Source of the DNA: LH-M37 sp965602855 | GTDB taxonomy: Bacteria > Pseudomonadota > Gammaproteobacteria > SZUA-229 | Reading direction: 5' to 3' | DNA length: 64,000 bases | NCBI GenBank assembly: GCA_965602855.1 | Contig: CBFCZV010000008.1 | Coordinates: 16,631 to 80,630, forward strand | Shown here: in pieces, positions 44,966 through 53,452 of the stretch | How positions within the stretch are numbered: the first letter of the stretch is position 1 | Layout of the letters: each line of letters starts with the position of its first letter | The notes under the pieces: generated by a model | The model's input: the letters and a program-made list of their open reading frames with translations, nothing else | Told to the model about the DNA's origin: nothing | The model's database searches: none | Position numbers and translations under genes: made by a program

Positions 44966-46365
44966 ACCCGTTTACCGGCTTCAACCACCGCTTTGCGTAC
45001 CTGATCAGGTGCTGTACCGCCAATATGATTGCGTGCAGCCACCGAACCTTCCAGTGTCAGCACGTCAAAAACATCCTCGCTAATCATTGCTGAGAAATCC
45101 TGTAATTCTTCCAGGCTCAACTCGCTGAGATCCAGTTCTTTTTCCAGCGCTACCGCCACCGCGCTGCCAACTACTTCGTGGGCATCACGGAAAGGCAAGC
45201 CTTTACGAACCAGATAATCAGCCAGATCGGTCGCTGTTGAAAACCCCTGTTTTGCTGCTGCATACATATTCGCGTGCTTACATTCAATCGCCGGCACCAT
45301 ATCAGCAAAGGCACGCAATGAACCCAATACCGTATCTAACGTATCAAATAGTGGCTCCTTATCTTCCTGATTGTCTTTGTTGTAAGCCAGAGGCTGGGAT
45401 TTCATCAGGGTCAGCAGACTGACCAAATTACCGTTAACACGCCCAGTTTTACCACGCACCAGTTCTGGAACATCGGGATTTTTTTTCTGCGGCATGATTG
45501 ATGAGCCGGTGCAGAAACGATCCGGCAGATCGATAAAATTAAACTGCGCTGAAGACCAGATCACCAGCTCCTCGGACATACGCGATAGATGCGTCATCAG
45601 CATCGCCGAGGCTGAACAGAACTCGATAGCAAAGTCCCTATCACTCACCGCATCCAGTGAATTAGTCATGGGTGCATCAAAACCCAACTCCTTTGCAGTA
45701 AAATTTCTATCAATCGGATAACTTGTTCCCGCCAGTGCCGCAGCGCCCAAAGGAGACATATTCATACGATCACGACAATCTTCAAAACGCGAAACATCGC
45801 GCGCGACCATTTCAAACCAGGCCAGAATATGGTGACCAAATGTCACTGGCTGCGCCACCTGTAAATGAGTAAAGCCCGGCATAATGGTGTCGGCTTCTTT
45901 TTCGGCCAGTTCAAGCATACCCTGCTGCAGTCTTTTTGCTTCGTCGATCACGTATGCAATGTGCTCACGCAGATAGAGACGGATATCGGTCGCCACCTGG
46001 TCATTACGCGAACGCCCCGTGTGCAAACGTTTACCCGCGTCACCAATAATGGCGGTCAAACGCGCTTCGATATTCATATGTACATCTTCAAGCGCCACTG
46101 ACCATTCAAATTCACCTGCTTCAATTTCCTGCTCGACCTGATCCAGACCTTTTAAAATTGCAGACAAATCATCATCAGATAACACCGCCACTTTGTTCAG
46201 CATACGAGCATGAGCGCGTGAGCCGGCGATGTCCTGTTTATACATTCTCTGGTCAAATTGCACTGAAGCCGTAAATGCCTCGACAAAAGCATCGGTTTGC
46301 TCACTGAATCTTCCACCCCAGGATTGATTTACTTTTGCTGGTTTTTTCTGATCTTCTGCACTCAT
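44962..46365 (-). CDS. argH: Argininosuccinate lyase
   Basis: Final enzyme of arginine synthesis, cleaving argininosuccinate to arginine and fumarate. The 467 residues carry WGGRF near the N-terminus (16-20), the TGRSRNDQVATD block, GFTHLQVAQP, and the superfamily signature GSSIMPQKKNPD (287-298). A short N-terminal extension of about 12 residues precedes the usual start. It is divergent from algZ, the same neighbourhood as in Pseudomonas. Confidence 0.96.
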   Translation of the reverse strand: MSAEDQKKPAKVNQSWGGRFSEQTDAFVEAFTASVQFDQRMYKQDIAGSRAHARMLNKVAVLSDDDLSAILKGLDQVEQEIEAGEFEWSVALEDVHMNIEARLTAIIGDAGKRLHTGRSRNDQVATDIRLYLREHIAYVIDEAKRLQQGMLELAEKEADTIMPGFTHLQVAQPVTFGHHILAWFEMVARDVSRFEDCRDRMNMSPLGAAALAGTSYPIDRNFTAKELGFDAPMTNSLDAVSDRDFAIEFCSASAMLMTHLSRMSEELVIWSSAQFNFIDLPDRFCTGSSIMPQKKNPDVPELVRGKTGRVNGNLVSLLTLMKSQPLAYNKDNQEDKEPLFDTLDTVLGSLRAFADMVPAIECKHANMYAAAKQGFSTATDLADYLVRKGLPFRDAHEVVGSAVAVALEKELDLSELSLEELQDFSAMISEDVFDVLTLEGSVAARNHIGGTAPDQVRKAVVEAGKRV

Positions 46366-46547
46366 AACGATATCTGCTTAATACGGTTTGTTAACTGTGT
46401 TTATATGCTCAGGATAACAATACCTGAACAGCTCATAATGCGAGTATATCAGGGATGTTGGAGCTAAATCCGCCCACAACCGTAACTTTCCTAATCAACC
46501 CTGCTTTTCACTTGCAATCTGCTTCTGCTCAACTATCTCTAGTAGGC

Positions 46548-47606
46548 ATGAAGAACGAATTATCTTTTATCAATCTGGATCTCAGCGACACAGGGCTGTT
46601 GCCTAATTTCTGTGACGTTAATGTCATCTTTATGCTGATTTTACTGGTCGAGTTACTGGCTATTGTTCTGACCTCAGCGCCTTCTACCATCAATTTCTGG
46701 GATCAGCTCGCGCTCATTTCTATGTTAATGCTGTGGATCAGCCTGCTCAACGCCGCTGTACTCTGCAAAGCTCGTCGCTGGTTAAACGGTCTACCCTGTC
46801 AGGCTGGCGTTATTTTAAGCTTTATTTTAATGATGCTGGTCAGCTTTGGCTTCAGTCTCATCGTTATCTTCATTAACAATCGATTAATGCTGGACGACCT
46901 TACTTCACCGCTGAGCAATTACTTCCTAGCCCGCGTTATGCTCATCAGTGCTGTTATCTACGCAGTGGTTTTGCGCTATTTCTACGTGCAGCAGCAGTGG
47001 AAAATACACATACAGGCTCAATCTGAAGCTGAAATACAGGCGCTACGCGCCCGCATTCGTCCACATTTTTTGTTCAACAGCATGAACACTATCGCCAGCC
47101 TGATTACCTTTAGTCCTGAAAAAGCTGAAAAAGCCGTTGTCGATTTATCTGATCTATTTCGTGCCAGCTTACGCGAGCAAAATACCAATACATTGTACGA
47201 CGAGCTTGAACTCACCAAAAGCTATCTCGATATTGAATCCCTTCGACTAGGTGATCGCCTGAATATCAACTGGAATATTGATCAAAACCTTATTGAAACC
47301 GAAGTACCTGCACTCTGCCTGCAGCCACTGGTAGAAAATGCCATTTATCATGGTATAGAACCTCTTGCTGAAGGGGGCATTATCTCTGTCTTAGTCATAC
47401 AGGAAGACAGTAAACTCAAGCTTTGTGTGAGCAACCCTCTGGGCAATGGCTCTATGTCAAAACACGATGGCAACCATATGGCTCAGCAAAATATCAGGCA
47501 ACGTCTCAAGCTGATTTACGGTAAAAATGCCTCTTTTATTATTGATGAAACCGATACAACTTACGCCGTTATTTTGAAAATTCCACTGGAAACAAAAAGT
47601 ATTTAG
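46548..47606 (+). CDS. algZ: AlgZ/LytS-type sensor histidine kinase
   Basis: Inner-membrane sensor kinase with four or more membrane segments in the N-terminal 150 residues. A LytS-type kinase domain follows: RPHFLFNSMNTIASLI with the phospho-histidine, and a HATPase region LVENAIYHGIE. It probably phosphorylates the adjacent AlgR-type regulator. ATG 46548 is chosen because family similarity starts at LPNFCD. A longer frame from 46455 would add 31 residues that do not look conserved. Confidence 0.85.
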   Translation: MKNELSFINLDLSDTGLLPNFCDVNVIFMLILLVELLAIVLTSAPSTINFWDQLALISMLMLWISLLNAAVLCKARRWLNGLPCQAGVILSFILMMLVSFGFSLIVIFINNRLMLDDLTSPLSNYFLARVMLISAVIYAVVLRYFYVQQQWKIHIQAQSEAEIQALRARIRPHFLFNSMNTIASLITFSPEKAEKAVVDLSDLFRASLREQNTNTLYDELELTKSYLDIESLRLGDRLNINWNIDQNLIETEVPALCLQPLVENAIYHGIEPLAEGGIISVLVIQEDSKLKLCVSNPLGNGSMSKHDGNHMAQQNIRQRLKLIYGKNASFIIDETDTTYAVILKIPLETKSI

Positions 47607-47681
47607 ATCCATACTTTGTATGTATCATATGGGTACACTTTTCATTGTTGACTGCAACGTTTCGTTTATGGATATATTGAT

Positions 47682-48419
47682 ATGAAAATTCTTATTGTTG
47701 ATGATGAACAACTAGCGCGGCAACGTTTACGCCATATGCTGTCATCAACAAATGAACACACCATTGTCGGTGAAGCCGCCACAGGCGAACAAGCACTCAC
47801 ATTGGCTCAAAAGCACAGCCCTGATCTGGTGTTCATGGATATTAGAATGCCCGGAATGGATGGACTTGAAGCAGCGAGCAACTTAAATAAACTAGAAAAC
47901 CCGCCCGCCATTGTTTTCACTACGGCTTTTAGTGAGCACGCTTTGAGCGCATTTGATACCCACGCCATCGGTTACTTACTCAAACCCATTAAACAGGATC
48001 AGCTCGATGAGGCCATTCAATCGGCCAGCCGTTTAAACCGTGCCCAAATTACCCAACTCAAAAATGATGAAACACCAGATGCTCGCAGCAAAATCTGTGT
48101 AAAAATTCGCGGCACCCTTGAACTGGTTCCTATTGAAGATATTATTTATTTCAAAGCTGATCAAAAATACATAACCCTTCGCACTGATAATCACGAATAT
48201 CTCATTGAAGAATCTTTAAAAGCACTGGAAGCTGAATTTGAACACCGCTTCACACGTATACATCGAAACGCTCTGGTCGCCGAGCATTTTATTAATGGCC
48301 TGCAAAAAAATGAAGAAGGACACATCTGTCTCAGCTTCAAACACATTGATGATTTATTAGAAGTCAGTCGTCGTCACCTGCCTATGGTCAGAAAAATTCT
48401 TAAATCAGCCAGTAATTAA
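47682..48419 (+). CDS. algR: AlgR/LytTR response regulator
   Basis: A two-domain response regulator of 245 residues. The receiver has DDE (7-9), phospho-acceptor D53 (VFMDIRMPGMDG), T81 and K101. A LytTR DNA-binding domain occupies about 140-240 (ICVKIRGTLELVPIEDIIYFKADQKY). It is the cognate partner of the upstream kinase, 75 bases away. In Pseudomonas relatives it controls alginate, pili and virulence; the targets here are unknown. Confidence 0.92.
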   Translation: MKILIVDDEQLARQRLRHMLSSTNEHTIVGEAATGEQALTLAQKHSPDLVFMDIRMPGMDGLEAASNLNKLENPPAIVFTTAFSEHALSAFDTHAIGYLLKPIKQDQLDEAIQSASRLNRAQITQLKNDETPDARSKICVKIRGTLELVPIEDIIYFKADQKYITLRTDNHEYLIEESLKALEAEFEHRFTRIHRNALVAEHFINGLQKNEEGHICLSFKHIDDLLEVSRRHLPMVRKILKSASN

Positions 48420-48433
48420 TAATCCATTTTTTA

Positions 48434-49195
48434 ATGAGTACGTGCCCCCCCTTAACAAATAAAACAATTTTAGTTACACGGCCTGAAGGACTGGCACACT
48501 CTCTTATACAACGCATCAATGATGCTGGTGGCATAGCTCAGCATTATCCTGTTATACAAATCAGTGACGCTGATAAATCAGAAGAACAAAACAGTATCAT
48601 TGATAAGCTATCAACTTTTGATATCGCTATTTTTATCAGCCCTACTGCCGTTCAAAAAACTTTAGCAAAAATAAAAATTCTACCAGAGCAACTCGTTCTA
48701 GCTGTAATTGGTCGCAGTACAGAAGTCATGCTAAACAAGCATGGACTACAGGCACAAATAGTACCCGAGGATTTTAATACTGAATCGTTGCTTGAACACC
48801 CAGACCTTCAACAGGATAAAATAGCTGACAAATCGATTGTTATATTTCGTGGTGTGGGAGGGCGTGAGTTACTGGGTAACACGCTGATTGAACGAGGAGC
48901 AAAGGTTGTTTATGCAGCGATGTATCAGCGCAGGAAAAACCCTATTAACTCTCTAAGCCAGAAAGAGCTTGCAAACATCGATATCTTGACCATCACCAGT
49001 AATGAGGGCCTGCAAAATCTTTATGATCTTACCAACGATAAATCTGCGCTAACAGCACTACCCATTGTAGTACCCGGCACCCGAGCGCATAAACTGGCAA
49101 CACAACTTGGGTTTTCAGTCATCATTCAATCCATCAATGCAACAAATGATGCCTGTATGCAGTCACTCAACCATTTCTGGTCAACCAATACATAA
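48434..49195 (+). CDS. hemD: Uroporphyrinogen-III synthase
   Basis: Heme-pathway enzyme that cyclises hydroxymethylbilane. The 253 residues show the expected weakly conserved pattern: ILVTRPEGLAHSL at the start, FDIAIFISPTAVQ, LAVIGRSTEVML, IVIFRGVGGRELLGNTLIERGA with the Y.R region, and the end DACMQSLNHF. It follows algR by 14 bases. The usual hemC between algR and hemD is absent here. Confidence 0.88.
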   Translation: MSTCPPLTNKTILVTRPEGLAHSLIQRINDAGGIAQHYPVIQISDADKSEEQNSIIDKLSTFDIAIFISPTAVQKTLAKIKILPEQLVLAVIGRSTEVMLNKHGLQAQIVPEDFNTESLLEHPDLQQDKIADKSIVIFRGVGGRELLGNTLIERGAKVVYAAMYQRRKNPINSLSQKELANIDILTITSNEGLQNLYDLTNDKSALTALPIVVPGTRAHKLATQLGFSVIIQSINATNDACMQSLNHFWSTNT

Positions 49196-49256
49196 CTAGC
49201 ACTACTAACTGTTTTTCTGAGATAATCAGTAAATACTTACTCACGGATAATTTATT

Positions 49257-50528
49257 ATGGGACGCTTTATCACGCTTATCCTTTTTATCATCGCCGCTAT
49301 ATGTGGCATCATCATGTATAACATGCAGGATGTTGGCTTCATCAGTGCCGGTCTTGGTGACTACAAATATGAAACCACATTACTGATCGCTTGCAGCGCG
49401 CTGCTTCTTGGTGCTTTTGCGCTAATGTTGCTATTTAAAATTTTCTCCTTTTTCTACAAGATCACCATTTTCTTCGGTTCTCGCCGCAAAGCTCGCCTCG
49501 TTGAAAAATCACGAATAGCACTTTCTCATGGATTAATTGAACTCGCTGAAGGTCGCTTTGCGCAAGCTGAAAAACTATTACTTAAACTGGTCAAGCATAG
49601 CGACAATGCATTATTAGTTTATCTTTCAGCGGCCAGAGCGGCACAACAACAAGGAGCACATGAGCGCCGTGATGAATATTTGCAAAAAGCTCATGAAGCC
49701 ACACCTACAGCAGAAATCGCCATTGGTCTAACAAAAGCAGAACTCCAGATCGCTCATGAGCAATACGAGCAGGCACTGGCGAATCTGACTCATCTTTATG
49801 AGCTATCACCTAACCATTCTTATATTATCAAGTTACTGATTAAAGCCTATCATCAACTGGCAGACTGGAATCATCTACAGGCTTTACTCGGTGACATTAA
49901 AAGACAAAGGCTTTTGTCTGACGAGAAAATTCACAATCTTGAATTAGAAACCTGGTGCGGCTTACTCAATGAGCAGGCTAACTACACAAATCTTTCAGCA
50001 CTGACAGCGATCTGGCTCAATGTACCCAACGCCCTTAAAACCCACACCAAACTGGTTGAGCATTATGCTCTTTTACTTATAAGCCTAGATGCAAGCACCC
50101 AGGCTGAACAGGTTTTACGCGAACACCTGAAATCACACTGGTCAGAAACCACGGTTGTACTTTATTCTGAACTGGATGTGACTCTTGAAAATCATCAGCT
50201 TGAACAGGTCGAATCCTGGCTGAAAGAACATCAGCATAATGCCCCTCTTTTACTCGCGCTGGGAAAAATCACTTTTAATATGAAGCTATGGGGCAAAGCT
50301 CAAAATTATCTTGAAGCCAGCCTCTCAATTGACGCCATGCCAGAAACTTACCTGAAGCTTGCGCAGCTACTCGAGCAACATATGGATCAGGCCAAACAGG
50401 CACAAGCTTATTATCAACAGGGACTGGAGTGTCTAGCTGGAAAACAACATCATGAAATCAATGCTGAAGCCATGACGCATAACGATGAAAAACCTGCTTT
50501 AGCAATTGTTCCATCGGAAAGAGTTTAA
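49257..50528 (+). CDS. hemY: HemY-type tetratricopeptide membrane protein
   Basis: A 423-residue inner-membrane protein with two N-terminal membrane helices (about 3-22 and 40-68) and TPR-like helical repeats. Signatures are FISAGLGDYKYETTL, SRRKARLVEKSRIALSHGLIELAEGRFAQAEKLL and GLTKAELQIAHEQYEQAL. Its role in heme synthesis is accessory and incompletely defined. It lies downstream of hemD, without the hemX gene often found between them. Its 3' end overlaps the flavin reductase gene by four bases on the opposite strand. Confidence 0.9.
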   Translation: MGRFITLILFIIAAICGIIMYNMQDVGFISAGLGDYKYETTLLIACSALLLGAFALMLLFKIFSFFYKITIFFGSRRKARLVEKSRIALSHGLIELAEGRFAQAEKLLLKLVKHSDNALLVYLSAARAAQQQGAHERRDEYLQKAHEATPTAEIAIGLTKAELQIAHEQYEQALANLTHLYELSPNHSYIIKLLIKAYHQLADWNHLQALLGDIKRQRLLSDEKIHNLELETWCGLLNEQANYTNLSALTAIWLNVPNALKTHTKLVEHYALLLISLDASTQAEQVLREHLKSHWSETTVVLYSELDVTLENHQLEQVESWLKEHQHNAPLLLALGKITFNMKLWGKAQNYLEASLSIDAMPETYLKLAQLLEQHMDQAKQAQAYYQQGLECLAGKQHHEINAEAMTHNDEKPALAIVPSERV

Positions 50529-51574
50529 GACTTAGGTTTTTGTATTCCCATCGCATTCAATGCGTCGTCAGAATATTCAAACGAATCTGAATAAATTTGA
50601 GTTTCGGGTAATCCCTTCGCATAAAAAGCATCCATTCCAGATTTAACCATCGAAGGTGGTCCACTCAAATACACATCATAAGTAGACAGATCTGGATATT
50701 CTTCTACTACAGCATCGTGAACATAACCTATTTTCCCCTGCCAGTCATCGCCTTCTGCAGGTTCTGATAATACCGGTGTATATTTCAAATTGGAGTATTG
50801 ATCCAGCCAGTTCTTTGCCATTCCATCCATATATAAATCGTGTTTGGCGCGCACACCACAAAATAAATGTATCTGTTGATCAAAGCCAATTTTAAACGCG
50901 TGTTCCAGCATTCCTTTTAGAGGTGCAAAACCAGTACCGCCACCAACCAAAATTACTGGCCGATTTGATTCTTCACGTAAATAATAACTACCAAGAGGAC
51001 CCTCAATCTTTAGTAATGCTTTTTCCTTCATTTCACTAAAAACATAATCACCAAAATGACCATCTGGCACATGACGAATATGTAGTTCGATCAAGTCATC
51101 ATCATGCGGTGCATTAGCAATGGAAAAAGCGCGGCGCTTGCCATCCTTAAGAATAACCTCAAGATATTGACCCGCCAAAAATTGCATACGCTCAGTTTCC
51201 GGCAGTTTCAGTTCAATTTTCATAATGTCGTGCGTTAACAGCTCCATTGTCTCAACACGACAAGGCAGGGTCTTTACTTCGACATCCTGACTTTTAGTTA
51301 TTTCAGTTACCGCAATTTCAAGATCTGAACAGGCCATGGACTGACAAAATAGCGCTTTGCCTTGATCATGCAGATCCTTCGCAACCGCTTTCAAAGTACC
51401 TTCTTCATATTTCACTTCACCAGATATCAAATCACCCGCACAGGCTCCACAGGCTCCATTTCGACAGCCATAAGGCAAACCAATACCCTGACGCAACGCA
51501 GCATCTAATACGGTTTCGTTTTCTTCAATGGTAAATTCATGCCCGGAAGATGGCACTGAAATGTGATAACTCAT
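50525..51574 (-). CDS. NAD(P)H-flavin reductase with N-terminal 2Fe-2S ferredoxin domain
   Basis: A 349-residue electron-transfer protein related to CDP-6-deoxy-delta-3,4-glucoseen reductase and phenol-hydroxylase reductases. The plant-type 2Fe-2S domain has CRNGACGACAGD (36-47), with the fourth cysteine in FCQSMA. The FAD domain has RAFSIANAP. The NAD(P) domain has GGGTGFAPLKGM and the late FEYSDD. It sits near ubiD, divergent from glutaredoxin; such reductases commonly neighbour ubiD in Proteobacteria. The electron acceptor is unknown. Confidence 0.88.
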   Translation of the reverse strand: MSYHISVPSSGHEFTIEENETVLDAALRQGIGLPYGCRNGACGACAGDLISGEVKYEEGTLKAVAKDLHDQGKALFCQSMACSDLEIAVTEITKSQDVEVKTLPCRVETMELLTHDIMKIELKLPETERMQFLAGQYLEVILKDGKRRAFSIANAPHDDDLIELHIRHVPDGHFGDYVFSEMKEKALLKIEGPLGSYYLREESNRPVILVGGGTGFAPLKGMLEHAFKIGFDQQIHLFCGVRAKHDLYMDGMAKNWLDQYSNLKYTPVLSEPAEGDDWQGKIGYVHDAVVEEYPDLSTYDVYLSGPPSMVKSGMDAFYAKGLPETQIYSDSFEYSDDALNAMGIQKPKS

Positions 51575-51693
51575 GTAAAATATTTGTCCATCATGACCTA
51601 AATGATAAGTAATCTCATTTTACTTGTATTTCAGTATAAAAGAAAACACTTATAATACACGTCTTTACGATAACACCACGAAGAGGCTCAAAA

Positions 51694-51954
51694 ATGGCTC
51701 AACTCAAAGTTTTTAGCACTGGCATCTGCCCTATTTGCGATAAGACCAAACAGTTACTCAAAAAATGGGGAATTCCCTACGAAGAAGTACGCATCGATAC
51801 CAATATGGAAGGTCGCCGTGAATTTCTTGAAGTCACCAATGGTGCTCGCACCGTGCCTCAAATTACCATCAATGGAAAATGGATTGGTAGTTTCAGTGAG
51901 CTGACTGAATTACATATGGATGACGAGCTTGATCACCTGATGGAATCTTCTTGA
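51694..51954 (+). CDS. Glutaredoxin
   Basis: Small thiol-disulfide oxidoreductase of 86 residues. The active site is CPIC (C12-C15) in STGICPICDKTKQ, followed by the cis-proline region TVPQITINGKWIG, which fits GrxC-type proteins. It is forward strand between the divergent flavin reductase and the convergent ubiD. Confidence 0.93.
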   Translation: MAQLKVFSTGICPICDKTKQLLKKWGIPYEEVRIDTNMEGRREFLEVTNGARTVPQITINGKWIGSFSELTELHMDDELDHLMESS

Positions 51955-51967
51955 TTAAATAAATCTT

Positions 51968-53437
51968 CTAATCAAAAATTTTCAGCTCATCCCAGATTTC
52001 ATCAACACGCTGTTTTACCTTTTCATCCATAACAATGGGTGTTCCCCATTCTCTATCGGTTTCACCCTGCCATTTGTTGGTCGCATCAATACCCACTTTT
52101 GAACCAAGGCCGGATACGGGTGAGGCAAAATCAAGATAATCGATAGGCGTATTTTCAATCATGGTGAAATCACGGGCAGGATCAACACGCGTGGTCATTG
52201 CCCAGATGACATCGTTCCAGTCTCGTGTATTGATGTCTTCATCGACCACGATAACAAATTTGGTGTACATAAATTGACGCAAGAATGACCAGACACCCAT
52301 CATCACGCGTTTGGCATGACCGGGATATTGTTTTTTCATACTGACCACGGCCATGCGGTAAGAACAGCCTTCGGGTGGTAGATAAAAATCGACAATTTCT
52401 GGAAACTGTTTTTGTAATATCGGCACGAATACTTCATTAAGCGCAACACCTAATACAGCCGGCTCGTCTGATGGTCGACCGGTATAAGTGCTGTGGTAAA
52501 TAGGATCTTTTCTATGTGTTATACGTTCGATAGTAAACACAGGGAAGGTTTCGGTTTCATTATAATAACCAGTGTGATCACCAAATGGGCCTTCTTCAGC
52601 AACTTCATCGGGATAAATAAAACCTTCGAGTACATATTCTGCTGAGGCCGGAACCTGTAAATCATTGAGGCCGCATTTAACCACTTCGGTTTTACTGCCA
52701 CGCAATAATCCTGCAAAACCATATTCTGATAAAGCATCGGGCACCGGTGTGACTGCAGCCAAAATTGTTGCGGGATCCGCACCTAAAGCAACTGCAATCG
52801 GAAAAGGTTCACCGGGATTTTTTTGCTGCCAGTCATGAAAATCAAGCGCACCACCGCGATGTGACAACCAGCGCATAATGACTTTATTTTTAGCAATAAC
52901 TTGCTGGCGATAAATACCTAAATTCTGTCTTTCTTTTTCTGGACCTTTGGTAACAACTAGGCCCCAGGTAATTAACGGAGCTACATCACCCGGCCAACAG
53001 GTTTGCACAGGAATGTTAGCTAAATCAATCGCGTCACCTTCAATAACAACATCCTGACAGGGTGCTTTTTTTATTTCTTTTGGCGCCATATTCAATACCT
53101 GTTTGAATACCGGCAATTTTTCCCAGGCGTCTTTCATGCCCTTGGGCGGTTCTGGTTCTTTCAGAAAGGCGAGCAACTTTCCAACTTCACGTAAAGCTTC
53201 AACACTTTCTTCGCCCATGCCCATGGCAACGCGTTTGGGTGTGCCAAACAAATTAGCAAGAATGGGGACGCTGGAGTTTTTTACGTTCTCGAAAAGCAGC
53301 GCAGGACCTTCTGCTTTGAGGGTACGATCACAAATTTCCGTAATTTCTAAATACGGATCGACTTCGAGCTTAATGCGTTTAAGCTCACCCTGTGCTTCAA
53401 GCTGCTGTATAAAATCCCGCAGATCGGTATATTTCAT
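51968..53437 (-). CDS. ubiD: 3-octaprenyl-4-hydroxybenzoate carboxy-lyase UbiD
   Basis: Prenylated-FMN decarboxylase of ubiquinone synthesis, 489 residues. Recognisable blocks are KYTDLRDFIQQLEAQGELKRI, NLFGTPKRVAMGMG, TWGLVVTKGPEKERQNLGIYRQ, the EGPFGDHTGYYNETE active-site region, and MGVWSFLRQFMYTKFVIVVDED. It starts 15 bases after gyrB on the same strand. No ubiX is nearby to supply the cofactor. Confidence 0.95.
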   Translation of the reverse strand: MKYTDLRDFIQQLEAQGELKRIKLEVDPYLEITEICDRTLKAEGPALLFENVKNSSVPILANLFGTPKRVAMGMGEESVEALREVGKLLAFLKEPEPPKGMKDAWEKLPVFKQVLNMAPKEIKKAPCQDVVIEGDAIDLANIPVQTCWPGDVAPLITWGLVVTKGPEKERQNLGIYRQQVIAKNKVIMRWLSHRGGALDFHDWQQKNPGEPFPIAVALGADPATILAAVTPVPDALSEYGFAGLLRGSKTEVVKCGLNDLQVPASAEYVLEGFIYPDEVAEEGPFGDHTGYYNETETFPVFTIERITHRKDPIYHSTYTGRPSDEPAVLGVALNEVFVPILQKQFPEIVDFYLPPEGCSYRMAVVSMKKQYPGHAKRVMMGVWSFLRQFMYTKFVIVVDEDINTRDWNDVIWAMTTRVDPARDFTMIENTPIDYLDFASPVSGLGSKVGIDATNKWQGETDREWGTPIVMDEKVKQRVDEIWDELKIFD

Positions 53438-53452
53438 CGTTACAGGATAACT

